Assembly (NCBI RefSeq): GCF_014697425.1
Contig: NZ_JACJRU010000021.1
Coordinates: 1-64,000, forward strand
Source: Nostoc sp. FACHB-110
Lineage (GTDB): Bacteria > Cyanobacteriota > Cyanobacteriia > Cyanobacteriales > Nostocaceae
Direction of reading: 5' to 3'
Length of the DNA stretch: 64,000 nucleotides
Below, one piece after another: positions 35,501 to 42,529 of this stretch. The notes under the pieces are model-generated. The model was not told the origin of the DNA. It saw nothing but the letters and a program-made list of their open reading frames with translations, and searched no databases. Numbering within the stretch: the first letter of the stretch is position 1; the number at the start of each line of letters is the position of its first letter. A program made the position numbers and the translations under genes.

Positions 35501-36082
35501 AACAGACCAGAAAAAGCCAAACGCATGATTCAACAAGCATTAACTAATAGCGATCGCCTCGTGCGTTTAGTCAATGATATTTTAGACTTAGAGCGATTGA
35601 CTTCTGGAAGAATCGAACTAGTCAAAGAAGTTTGCCACGCTGCCGATTTAATGCAAAAAGCCGTAGAAGGTGTACAGTCCATTGCCATCACTGCGGCAAT
35701 TAGTATTTCAATTACGCCAACCACCGCTTGTGTGTGGGCTTGTCCCGACTTAATCATCCAAACTTTAACCAATTTATTAAGTAACGCCATCAAGTTTTCA
35801 CCGCGTTACTCAATGATTTCTCTGTCTGCGGCAATTCAAGGCGACTGGGTACTATTTCAAGTCCAAGACCAAGGTCGCGGTATTCCCGCCGATAAACTCG
35901 AAACCATCTTTGAAAGGTTTGGACAAGTAGATATTTCTGATGCTCGTGCCAAAGGAGGTACAGGCCTTGGGTTAGCCATTTGTCAAAATATCATTCAACA
36001 GCATGATGGTAGTATTTGGGCAGAAAGTACCCTTGGGGAAGGCAGCACCTTTTATTTCACTTTGCCCATGCCAGTAAAATAA
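32576..36082 (+). CDS. Membrane sensor kinase: Cache-HAMP-PAS(x4)-HisKA-HATPase
   Basis: An 1168-residue kinase. The start is TTG at 32576, with GGAGG 8 bases before it, and it gives MKHSKIFGNQQ. TM1 (about 22-45) and TM2 (about 356-378, IVFSLGALACAIALGLLL) bracket a large periplasmic double-Cache sensor (about 50-345). HAMP (about 380-430) is followed by four PAS domains (about 440-560, 568-690, 695-820, 828-945), the HisKA box ISIVSHELRTPLTAIQG (His near 953), and HATPase motifs (LLSNAIKFS, GTGLGLAI). It should sense an extracytoplasmic small ligand together with internal signals. It lies between the regulator (17 bp upstream) and the receiver (3 bp downstream), which are its likely partners. 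Confidence 0.9.
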   Translation: MKHSKIFGNQQFNHQHLKISLRLVLTIPFVLLTGGTTSLVGYITLHNSQRSVNSLAYQLMSEMSDRIYLYLSNYLKTPDLINRLNAQASELQQIDINNPESLQRYFLAQIQEFDSQRIHFINPQGGLVGAGNDERGLSISMTKNFVKGELFVYHVDSQGKRKNILVHQPNYDATQRPFYQQALLKGKPTWTQIYLYVPAARGLGIAASYPIYNQKNQLQGVFTSDIDLLSISNFLKQLQIGRHGQVFIMERSGLMVASSTPEPPLQKNTDETQNQRLQVIESNEPLIRQAGQYLLSHFGDLNNIKTAQQLDFENEGHKHFLLVIPYHDRLGLDWLIVTVVPESNFMVEIDANTSLTIVFSLGALACAIALGLLLTNCIVRPIQQLSQTSLALADGQWHHTPIQNSLIAEIQVLKHSFDLMSQQLKQSYECVKTALEQSEERFTKVFRTCPEAMGIFTLDGQCLDVNEAFIDLYGYSREEIIGQTVTKLRYWVNQEDRQRYLRDLVSGKKVRNQEFAVLHKTGKTMTVLCSADIIELQGQPHIIAVTKNISDRKLAELELQQQKDLRESIYNESADALFLVNLQTLLIFDCNHRAVELFEADSKAELIGISGHTLQLHQFTSAELQQIGYQMQQNGFWMQEIQYLTRKGNVFWGHLAAKNVEIANQVIHLVRVTDITERKRTEAALLQSEARFQKIAAASPAQIYILAYYPDTNEMRYEYISSGVREIQELEPQEVLANPTLTYQQVHPNDLALYNQLTSRSLKNLEPFAHEWRIMTPSGKIKWVRATSRPERRANGEIAWYGVLLDITDLKQAEAALRESEERFRHAFYDAPIGMALLGLDQQWLQINPMLREILGYSELEFFNLNAFEIIQREDVQELKNSITEVVSDDNRRVQIQLRYLCKGGRIVWGLTSLSLVKDCQHQPLYYVLQIQDITEQQAIEQMKNEFISIVSHELRTPLTAIQGFLGLLNTNIYDNRPEKAKRMIQQALTNSDRLVRLVNDILDLERLTSGRIELVKEVCHAADLMQKAVEGVQSIAITAAISISITPTTACVWACPDLIIQTLTNLLSNAIKFSPRYSMISLSAAIQGDWVLFQVQDQGRGIPADKLETIFERFGQVDISDARAKGGTGLGLAICQNIIQQHDGSIWAESTLGEGSTFYFTLPMPVK

Positions 36083-36084
36083 CT

Positions 36085-36459
36085 ATGAGCAAATGTATCC
36101 TTGTCATTGATGACGAAGAATCGCTTCGAGACCTTGCTTGTACCTGCTTAGAGGATTTGGGCGGTTGGCAAGCAATATCAGCCCCATCAGGTCATGATGG
36201 ACTTTTACAAGCTCAAACCGACGCTTGGGATTTAATTCTGCTGGATGTCTCAATGCCTGATATGGATGGCTTTCAATTTTATCAGCAAATCAAGGCTAAC
36301 CCAAAGACAACAAATATTCCGATAATTTTGCTGACTGCCAAAGTCTTACCCGACGATCATAAGCGATTTGCTCAGTTGAATATAGCCGGAATTATCACTA
36401 AACCCTTTAATCCCCTAATGATTTGTGAGCAAATCGGCCAAATGCTTGACTGGGAATAG
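36085..36459 (+). CDS. Single-domain response regulator (CheY-like)
   Basis: A 124-residue receiver domain with the acidic pair in VIDDEESL (about residues 8-10), phospho-acceptor Asp in LILLDVSMPDMDG (near residue 54), the conserved Thr in ILLTAK, and Lys in ITKPF. There is no output domain. I start at ATG 36085, two bases after the kinase's stop, since the longer frame from 36016 adds residues antisense to no known motif. It closes the phosphorelay operon and could act as a phosphate sink or intermediate between the Cache-PAS kinase and the Hpt of the first gene. Confidence 0.9.
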   Translation: MSKCILVIDDEESLRDLACTCLEDLGGWQAISAPSGHDGLLQAQTDAWDLILLDVSMPDMDGFQFYQQIKANPKTTNIPIILLTAKVLPDDHKRFAQLNIAGIITKPFNPLMICEQIGQMLDWE

Positions 36460-36491
36460 AAGGAGGTGGGAACTTTTGCGCATATGTTAAA

Positions 36492-36526
36492 CTCAAAAGC
36501 CTGACCTTAATGGCCAGGCTTTTGAG
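36492..36526 (+). terminator. Terminator hairpin of the phosphorelay operon
   Basis: A 12-bp perfect stem CTCAAAAGCCTG / CAGGCTTTTGAG around ACCTTAATGGC, lying 32 bp after the receiver's stop. It lacks a long U tail beyond the stem's own TTTT, so the read-through level is uncertain. Confidence 0.7.
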
Positions 36527-36691
36527 AAGGCAGTGGGGATATATTCCCCGAAGTTTACATATATAGTTTCTGTATAAATCGCTGTACTGATAGGTAATAC
36601 CACTACACTGAGTTGAATTCCGGAAAAGTAGAAAAGTTTTTTTGGGGAATTTTTTTATCCCCCGTTTGTGACGCTCACAAGCAAAAATTAC

Positions 36692-37189
36692 TTAAAATCT
36701 CAAACCAACTCCTCCTTGCACAGCCACAGCTGCACCACCACCATCACGGTAGGCATCAAAGGCAATGATGGCGTTACCAAAAATTACAGTGTTGCTATTA
36801 GGAACAACGTAGTCAATTCCAGGTTGTAAAGCAAAACTAATTTTATTACCGACAGGAGAAGCATTATCAGCATTACCACCAGCTAAAACTAGGCCTGCGC
36901 CCAAATAAGCATCTGTTTGCCAGTTCAACGGCACATCGTAAGAAACAGTAGGCACAACAGCAGTATTACTACCAATCAATGCTTGGGCGCGAAAAGAAAT
37001 TGGTGCTTCCAAAAGCTTATAGCGAAATGCTACAACACCACCCACTTGAATACCATCACTGAGTCCGACAGTTGGGCCGACACCAACATAGCTACCGTAG
37101 GCTACTTGAGCTTGTGCTGGTTGATAGCTCATAGTCAGGCTAATCACACTGGCTGCTATAACCGTTCCTAAATCAGGAAGATACCGCAT
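36692..37189 (-). CDS. Outer-membrane beta-barrel-like protein
   Basis: A 165-residue exported protein. The start ATG at 37187-37189 gives MRYLPDLGTVIAASVISLTM, with a signal peptide ending at PAQAQ (about residue 28). A longer frame to 37273 has no signal logic. The mature part is a run of alternating, Gly- and aromatic-ending strands (VGVGPTVGLSDGIQVGGVV, FRYKLLEAPISFRAQAL, TDAYLGAGLVLAGG) and ends in GGVGLRF, with the C-terminal Phe typical of outer-membrane barrels. About eight strands are likely. No specific function is known. It is 91 bp downstream of the RDD gene on the same strand. Confidence 0.65.
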   Translation of the reverse strand: MRYLPDLGTVIAASVISLTMSYQPAQAQVAYGSYVGVGPTVGLSDGIQVGGVVAFRYKLLEAPISFRAQALIGSNTAVVPTVSYDVPLNWQTDAYLGAGLVLAGGNADNASPVGNKISFALQPGIDYVVPNSNTVIFGNAIIAFDAYRDGGGAAVAVQGGVGLRF

Positions 37190-37280
37190 TACCCGACTCC
37201 TCACACTGTAATTTTTGATGTTGTGATTTTTTATGCTGGGGAGTGATGTAATAATTTTATCTTTTCTCCCCATTTAAATT

Positions 37281-39416
37281 TTACGGGCAACGCGGGTGAA
37301 TGCCACCTTGGGTACAAATGTAAGCTAGTTGTTTGGCATCTAAATTTTTTGCTTGGGAAAAATCAACGCCTTTGACTACCGCCGAAACTGTGCCAGTGTC
37401 GGGAGTTTGCACAAATTGATCTGCAGGATCTTGTTTGCTTGGTGCTAAAACTGCATCTTTAAAATCGGCTCCAGCGACGTTTGCGCCTCGTAAATCGGCA
37501 AAACTGAGATCAGAGTTGCGTAAGTCAGCGTTTTCTAACTGGGCTGAACGTAAAATAGCACCAGTTAAGCGTGTCGCGCTCAGATTAGCATTGCTGAGAT
37601 TTGCTTGATCTAAATAGGCTCCAGATAAATCTGAAGCTTGCCAATCAGTTTTTGCTAGGTTAGCAAATGATAACTGTGTACCGATCGCAATTACTCGTCC
37701 TAGGCGCGCTGCATAGAGATTAGCTTCGTTTAATTTGGCATCACCTAAATCGGCTCCTGTTAAGCTGGCATTTTCTAAAACTGCTTCTCGTAAATCAGCC
37801 CCGACAAGTTGCGCGCTACTCAGGTTAGTCCCAATTAAACGAGCATTGTTTAAATTAGCCCGGTTGAGGGTAGCCCGGCTTAAATCCGCACCAGTCAGCG
37901 AGACGCGGCTTAAATTAGCATCGGTGAGATTAGCTTGTTGGAGTTGCGCTTGACTTAAATCAGCGATCGCATCATCATAAGTATCCCAGCGTTTATCTTC
38001 ACCCACACTGCGAAAACGACTACCTTTGAAATTAGCTTGGTTCAAATTTGCTGACTTGAACTTAACTCCAGCCAAATCGATGTTGTCTAAAATCAAGTTA
38101 AAACTAGAAGACCCCGCAGTCTGGCTTTGGCTCAAATTAGTCCGATTCAAGTCAAGACCAACAACTTTGCCACTATAGACGCTCAAAATCTTATTGATAG
38201 TCTGCTGGTTGAGTTGTAACCGCTTTTGCCGTAATTCTCGGTCTTGAGGACTAGTTGCCGATTCTAATTCATTTGCCAGAAATTGATTTTTATTTTTCAA
38301 TTCGGGAATGGCTGAAATCCCCACAGTTGTCAAAGCTTGTTGAATGGTATCTAAGAGGGCTGGATTAGTTTCATTCACCAGTAAATCCGACAAAAACTGA
38401 ATAGACTGGGGATCATTCAAACCTCCCATTGCCAGAATTGTGCTTTGACGTTCTTCTACAGAAGCCCCAGAATTGGGACTTAATTGTTTTACCAGTTCCA
38501 AAAACTTTTGGCTGTTGATTTCTTTTGTTGTGCGTTGGCTTTGCTGGGTTTGAATATAGACTTGAGTACCAATTAAAGTAGCCAGCACCGCAGTCATACT
38601 GGCGAGGGTGACTATAAATAAAGTCAGATTTGAGTTTTGCCGCAGTCGTCGCCACAATGTGGGCAACTTAGTTTCGCTACCAGTTAGAGGTGCAGCAGTT
38701 TCGGATGCTGTTGTTTGGGCTTCAGGTTCATTGGTTTTGACTAATGCACCCCGCCCAATTGGGCGATTAGCATCAATCACATCTGTACCAGCTACCCAAT
38801 CATGCAAAGCGCGGCGACCTTGACGCGATGGTAAAGCTAAACTTTCACCCAGCACCATCAACACTGCCAAGAAAGTAAACAAACTCAAGTTAGGATAGGC
38901 AAAGCTATACCGCCAGAGGATATAAGCAATAGATACTGGTACTGACCATCTGCCAATTCCCTCCCTAGCGATGACTGCGCCTAAACCAGGGGCTTTGCCT
39001 TGTTCGTTAACCACCCTGACACCAAACCAGCGTTTAGGTAAGGTAGTGCCAGTTTTAGCTAATAAATATAATTGCCACCATGACAAAGTTACAGGTGCAA
39101 TTAAAGCTAACATCCATAAATAATTAGTTGGCCAAGCAACATTTGGAATGCCAAAGCTAACAGGTAAAGCCAAAGGTCTTGCGATCGCTCTTTCCGTAAC
39201 CACTAGTATAGGATTGAGCGGTACGCGGTTGATATCACTTCTCGAATTGATATAAGTACCTAGTCCGTAGGGAAGCAAACTACTAGTAGCTAGCAGTGCT
39301 ATTTCTGTCGCCCAAGCGGCAAAACGTCTAGTGACTAACGGTAGCGAGTTGGCTTTTGTCGGTGCTTTTGACTGACTTGGTTGACTATCATTACTCCTCA
39401 CAATTGGGGTTGCCAT
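37281..39416 (-). CDS. RDD-family membrane protein with pentapeptide repeats
   Basis: A 711-residue protein. The N-terminal RDD domain (about 28-215) has RRFAAWATEIALLATSS, KTGTTLPKRWFGVRVVN and the RRALHDWVAGTDVI end, with three or four membrane helices. Another TM (about 262-285, LFIVTLASMTAVLATLIGTQ) follows, then a HEAT-like helical part (about 300-400) and a long pentapeptide-repeat solenoid (about 415-670: A(D/N)LxxA units such as ADLSRATLNRANLNNARL). Such fusions recur in cyanobacteria without a settled role. The solenoid should lie on the side set by the fifth membrane segment, and scaffolding is a possible function. It is followed downstream by the outer-membrane protein and preceded by the small coiled-coil gene 56 bp away. 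Confidence 0.85.
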   Translation of the reverse strand: MATPIVRSNDSQPSQSKAPTKANSLPLVTRRFAAWATEIALLATSSLLPYGLGTYINSRSDINRVPLNPILVVTERAIARPLALPVSFGIPNVAWPTNYLWMLALIAPVTLSWWQLYLLAKTGTTLPKRWFGVRVVNEQGKAPGLGAVIAREGIGRWSVPVSIAYILWRYSFAYPNLSLFTFLAVLMVLGESLALPSRQGRRALHDWVAGTDVIDANRPIGRGALVKTNEPEAQTTASETAAPLTGSETKLPTLWRRLRQNSNLTLFIVTLASMTAVLATLIGTQVYIQTQQSQRTTKEINSQKFLELVKQLSPNSGASVEERQSTILAMGGLNDPQSIQFLSDLLVNETNPALLDTIQQALTTVGISAIPELKNKNQFLANELESATSPQDRELRQKRLQLNQQTINKILSVYSGKVVGLDLNRTNLSQSQTAGSSSFNLILDNIDLAGVKFKSANLNQANFKGSRFRSVGEDKRWDTYDDAIADLSQAQLQQANLTDANLSRVSLTGADLSRATLNRANLNNARLIGTNLSSAQLVGADLREAVLENASLTGADLGDAKLNEANLYAARLGRVIAIGTQLSFANLAKTDWQASDLSGAYLDQANLSNANLSATRLTGAILRSAQLENADLRNSDLSFADLRGANVAGADFKDAVLAPSKQDPADQFVQTPDTGTVSAVVKGVDFSQAKNLDAKQLAYICTQGGIHPRCP

Positions 39417-39472
39417 TGAATAAAGTCCTTTAAGTTTATTTTTTTGCCATCACTGGCTTGGTTAATATAGAG

Positions 39473-39817
39473 CTACTGCTTATTGGAAAAGCTACCTGAG
39501 ACAAAAAATTTGTATCCAAGATACACTAACCCTGCCAACACTGCCAGACTAATTGCAGAGGTAATCAGTTTTAGCACTGCTTGTAACACTGCCAAACCTA
39601 ATAGCACTGTTACACCCACCGCTACTAGCTTGCCTGTCCCAGATAAATTTTTAAACCAGAGCTGCGATTTAGTAAAGTACACATTAAAGTCAAGTAAACT
39701 AAACTGAGATTGCTGATTTACTTGCTGTGTTCTGCCAGTTTCTTTTGTCTGAGAGTTAATTTCTGCTTCTAGCTTTTGCAGACGTTTCTGCAAGTCGTCT
39801 TCAGGGTGAGAATTCAT
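39473..39817 (-). CDS. Small coiled-coil membrane protein, hypothetical
   Basis: A 114-residue protein. Residues 8-35 (DLQKRLQKLEAEINSQTKET) form a short coiled coil. Two hydrophobic segments (about 60-80, LVAVGVTVLLGLAVLQAVL, and about 85-105, AISLAVLAGLVYLGYKFFV) probably form a membrane hairpin. It has no signal peptide and a cytoplasmic N-terminus is likely. It starts with ATG at 39815-39817 and lies directly upstream of the RDD gene on the same strand, so they may be co-transcribed. Function unknown. Confidence 0.7.
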   Translation of the reverse strand: MNSHPEDDLQKRLQKLEAEINSQTKETGRTQQVNQQSQFSLLDFNVYFTKSQLWFKNLSGTGKLVAVGVTVLLGLAVLQAVLKLITSAISLAVLAGLVYLGYKFFVSGSFSNKQ

Positions 39818-40206
39818 AGGTTACTTTACCTCTGCTAAAACACTTGTTCAACAGCTGACCAATCACATCCGAATTTTTAGTGGTTGTGTTTGTGATTTTA
39901 ACTAATGCTTTGTGGTGACGATAATTATCTTGGTAGGAAAATTCATCTTTTTTCCTGATTAACTCAGATGGTATCTATTTATCAGGTATTGCCGGAAGTT
40001 GTTGATATTTAAAACTGACCGCTAGTCAGCAAGAATTTTTGTTTTTTTTCAGGTGTGTTACTTCATCTATTTTTCATATTTAACAGATTTTCAGATAAAA
40101 TTTTATACGATAATTTGAGGAACACTGAGGTATTACTATCGTCTGTATAATTCAGATTATTTATATCAAAAATCGCTCTCCAAATAACTGGGAGCATTAT
40201 ATTAGT
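39818..40206. other. Divergent spacer, no gene
   Basis: About 390 bp of AT-rich DNA between divergent genes. It should hold two promoters. I see no clear consensus box, repeat or RNA gene. Confidence 0.35.
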
Positions 40207-40653
40207 ATGAAACAGCTAAGGCTATTGAAAGTTGCGCTCACAACTTTTTTACTGAGTACGGTTTTTATCCAACCTAACTTGGCAGAAGTACCATCAGTTG
40301 CTATTTCAGCAAAACTGACCTCAGATCCACTAGTTTTAAATGGTAAATCTGGAGGGACTGTTCAGAGCAATTGTGGTAATGTCTCTAGTACGCCTAATCA
40401 AATTATTCAAGTTAAAGAGTCACTACCTTATTTACGTTTATCTGTTGATAGCCCTGGTCAACCAACGCTACTAATTGATGGCCCTGGGGGTCGTTTTTGT
40501 GTATTGGCAGATAATTACTCTGGTAGCAAACCTGAATTATCAGGTTATTGGCAAGTCGGCACTTATTCAATATATATTGGTGAGCTATCCCAACAACAAT
40601 ATAATTACACTCTCTCCATTTCCCAACAAAAAAAGCCTAGTACAACAAGGTAA
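40207..40653 (+). CDS. Small exported protein, hypothetical
   Basis: A 148-residue protein with a Sec signal peptide (MKQLRLLKVALTTFLLSTVF, cleavage near NLAEV, residue 27). The mature part looks all-beta, with two Cys (in VQSNCGN and GGRFCVLAD) that could pair, a LLIDGPGGRF turn, and the pattern LSGYWQVGTYSIYIG near the end. It resembles small periplasmic beta-sandwich proteins of cyanobacteria, but I cannot name a family. It begins at ATG 40207 and is monocistronic. Downstream DNA is occupied by repeats. Confidence 0.65.
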   Translation: MKQLRLLKVALTTFLLSTVFIQPNLAEVPSVAISAKLTSDPLVLNGKSGGTVQSNCGNVSSTPNQIIQVKESLPYLRLSVDSPGQPTLLIDGPGGRFCVLADNYSGSKPELSGYWQVGTYSIYIGELSQQQYNYTLSISQQKKPSTTR

Positions 40654-40667
40654 AAGTAAAAAGTGAG

Positions 40668-40700
40668 CCAGTGCGGTGGACGGGTTCCTCGGCCTAAAGG
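40668..40700. repeat. Small dispersed palindromic repeat (GGGCGGGTTCCC family), copy 4
   Basis: It reads GCCAGTGCGGTGGACGGGTT followed by CCTCGGCCTAAAGG. It borders the nested palindrome at 40701. Confidence 0.6.
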
Positions 40701-40907
40701 CTACGGTGTACACACAAATATTCGTGTAGTGTATCTGTCCCGCCTCGGAATCAATTCCGAGTCTCATAGCACAAGTCATCTGAAGATGACTCAACTAAAA
40801 ATGTATTCCAGTCCACAAAGCGTGGACTTTGGCTATGAGCCTGGAACTTCAGTTCTAGGCGGGATGCGTTTCATACTGCCTATTTTCGACTTGTGTGTAC
40901 ACCGTAG
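40701..40907. repeat. 207-bp nested palindrome (MITE-like, multi-hairpin)
   Basis: Outer 17-bp perfect inverted repeats CTACGGTGTACACACAA (40701-40717) / TTGTGTGTACACCGTAG (40891-40907). Inside them lie the pairs TCCCGCCT (40738) / AGGCGGGA (40857) and CTCATAGC (40763) / GCTATGAG (40832), and local hairpins CTCGGAAT-ATTCCGAG, GTCATC-GATGAC, AGTCCAC-GTGGACT and CCTGGAACT-AGTTCTAGG. The whole would fold into a branched structure as RNA or single-stranded DNA. No ORF is supported. Confidence 0.75.
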
Positions 40908-40918
40908 GGCATAAAGGA

Positions 40919-40965
40919 GACAGTGCCGTGGGCGGGTCTCCCGACTTGAGGCAACTGTCGTCAAC
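40919..40965. repeat. Small dispersed palindromic repeat (GGGCGGGTTCCC family), copy 5
   Basis: The core GTGGGCGGGTCTCCCGAC is flanked by ACAGTGCC and CAACTGTCG arms. Confidence 0.7.
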
Positions 40966-41210
40966 TGGTGTTAGCGACGCAGGAGCGTCACTCGCAAGAG
41001 GCAAAAGTAAAAAGAAAAATATAGTGATACCACAAGCCTTTTAACAATTTCCGATGGTATGTTGATTTACGCCAACCTGTACTAGTAAAAATGGCTCTTG
41101 ATGAAAGTTGGGCGATCGCATCTACTTTTGAATTCTATAGTACAAAGGCTCTATCTTGACGACAAACCTGAGACTATACTTTTTTTGTAAACTTACTGGT
41201 TGGTTAATTT

Positions 41211-42149
41211 TTACTGAAACATTTGAGTTGCTTTTAACATATGGTAGGTAATGATTAACTGCGTCAGAGCCAGTGGATAACTTTGTAAGGTTTCGCCGGT
41301 TGTGCCTGCAACTTTACCTAGTTCTGGATTACTTTCGCGATCGCATATACTCTTCAAATGCGGCATATCAGAACAGATAATATGCTCTAATTTATTCACT
41401 TGTTCTAAGGTGGCGTGACCGTCAACTTCCAATACATCCACTGGTTTACTCATATCACGGTCTAGCCCCAGGCGAATCGCTGACCCAGAATCACCATTAG
41501 TTAAGTTGATAATTGGGGTAAAATCAGGATGTGGAATTGTCGGCCGTAGCACCAAACGCACGTTTAGGTGTCCGTTGCTTTCTTCTTGATTTTCCTGCGG
41601 CGGATAAAAGCTAATAACTATATCAGACCATTGACGTTGGGGACGAATAAACTGTTCTGAGTCTGGTTCGCGCTTTTCTAATTCTGCCAATACTTGTTCG
41701 GGGGTGTAGCCGCGTTTTTGTGTGTCTCGTTTAACTTTCCACTGGGCGCGTAAATCTTCTGGTGGTGCTAGATAAACTTTGACATCATAACAGTCACGGG
41801 CGGCGCGGGTGGAATAGCCCAGCAAACCTTCGATAATCACAAATTTGTTGGGTTTGATGTACTGTGGTGGCTCAAATGTCCCAGTTTTGTGGCTGTAAAT
41901 TGGCTTGAGAATTGGCTGTCCTGTGCGTAATAAGGACAGGTGTTGCTGCATGATATCTAAATAGTTGCAATCAGGGTGTAAGGCTGTAATGCCAATCTCT
42001 GCACGTTGCGTGCGATCGTAGCGGTGATAATCATCTGTACAAATTAGTGTGACATTTTCTGGCCCTAATACCTGAGCAATCCCTTTAGTTAGTGTTGTTT
42101 TTCCGGCTGCGCTATCACCAACAATACCAAGAATTATAGGACGGCTCAT
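41211..42149 (-). CDS. Phosphoribulokinase-like P-loop kinase (paralogue)
   Basis: A 312-residue kinase of the PRK/uridine kinase family. The P-loop is GIVGDSAAGKTTLTKG (residues 8-23), followed by the base/acid region CTDDYHRYDRTQR (about 37-49), ALHPDCNYLDIM, KPIYSHKTGTFEPP and the Walker B-like VIIEGLLGY (about 104-112). It diverges from the highly conserved cyanobacterial Calvin-cycle PRK: the P-loop is SAAGKT rather than SGCGKS, and the regulatory Cys of PRK are not in the usual places. It is therefore probably a second, PRK-like enzyme of unsettled substrate. The C-terminal 100 residues are specific to this group. It is monocistronic and divergent from the ATP-grasp gene. Confidence 0.82.
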   Translation of the reverse strand: MSRPIILGIVGDSAAGKTTLTKGIAQVLGPENVTLICTDDYHRYDRTQRAEIGITALHPDCNYLDIMQQHLSLLRTGQPILKPIYSHKTGTFEPPQYIKPNKFVIIEGLLGYSTRAARDCYDVKVYLAPPEDLRAQWKVKRDTQKRGYTPEQVLAELEKREPDSEQFIRPQRQWSDIVISFYPPQENQEESNGHLNVRLVLRPTIPHPDFTPIINLTNGDSGSAIRLGLDRDMSKPVDVLEVDGHATLEQVNKLEHIICSDMPHLKSICDRESNPELGKVAGTTGETLQSYPLALTQLIITYHMLKATQMFQ

Positions 42150-42529
42150 TTTACACCCCCAATATAACTATTTTAGTAATAAATTTTATATTTATTTTAG
42201 AGGGTAATTAGCAGAGAAACCCTAGTTAAAAACTTAACTGCAACATCTCTATACATTCAAGGTATCTGTGTAATCGTTTTTTGGCAATGACTAGTTAATA
42301 AATGCCGGAAAATAATCTTAAAAAAAATTTTATCTGTCAGAGATCGCTCATTAATTTATTTTTCTTTCTTTGGGAGTATAGGCAACAAATTACACAACTC
42401 TTTACTATGAAAAAAGTATGAAAGTTAATATTTGCAGTCAAGAAGTATTAAGCGTTAGCGATATCTAGCTAACTGTGCGATATACCGAAGAAGTATGGCA
42501 GTGTTGGGGATCATGATTGGGTAAGGCTT
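42150..42529. other. Divergent promoter region, no gene
   Basis: 380 bp of AT-rich DNA between the PRK-like gene and the ATP-grasp gene. The promoters of both must lie here. I cannot name boxes with confidence and see no repeat. Confidence 0.35.

Larger units (their letters stand above)
40654..41210. other. Repeat-filled intergenic region
   Basis: About 560 bp without a gene. It is taken up by two GGGCGGGTTCC-family repeats and, between them, a 207-bp nested palindrome. The stretch 40966-41210 has GACGCAGGAGCGTC and one HIP1 site but nothing else I can name. Confidence 0.6.

Noticed and set aside
38413..38823. Frames antisense to or out of frame with the RDD/pentapeptide gene
   Set aside because: They are shadows of a long, well-supported gene.
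40663..40914. An 83-residue frame
   Set aside because: It lies wholly inside the nested palindrome and its flanking repeat.
41211..42149. The Calvin-cycle phosphoribulokinase (prk)
   Set aside because: The P-loop and surrounding residues differ from the highly conserved cyanobacterial PRK, so it is listed as a paralogue.
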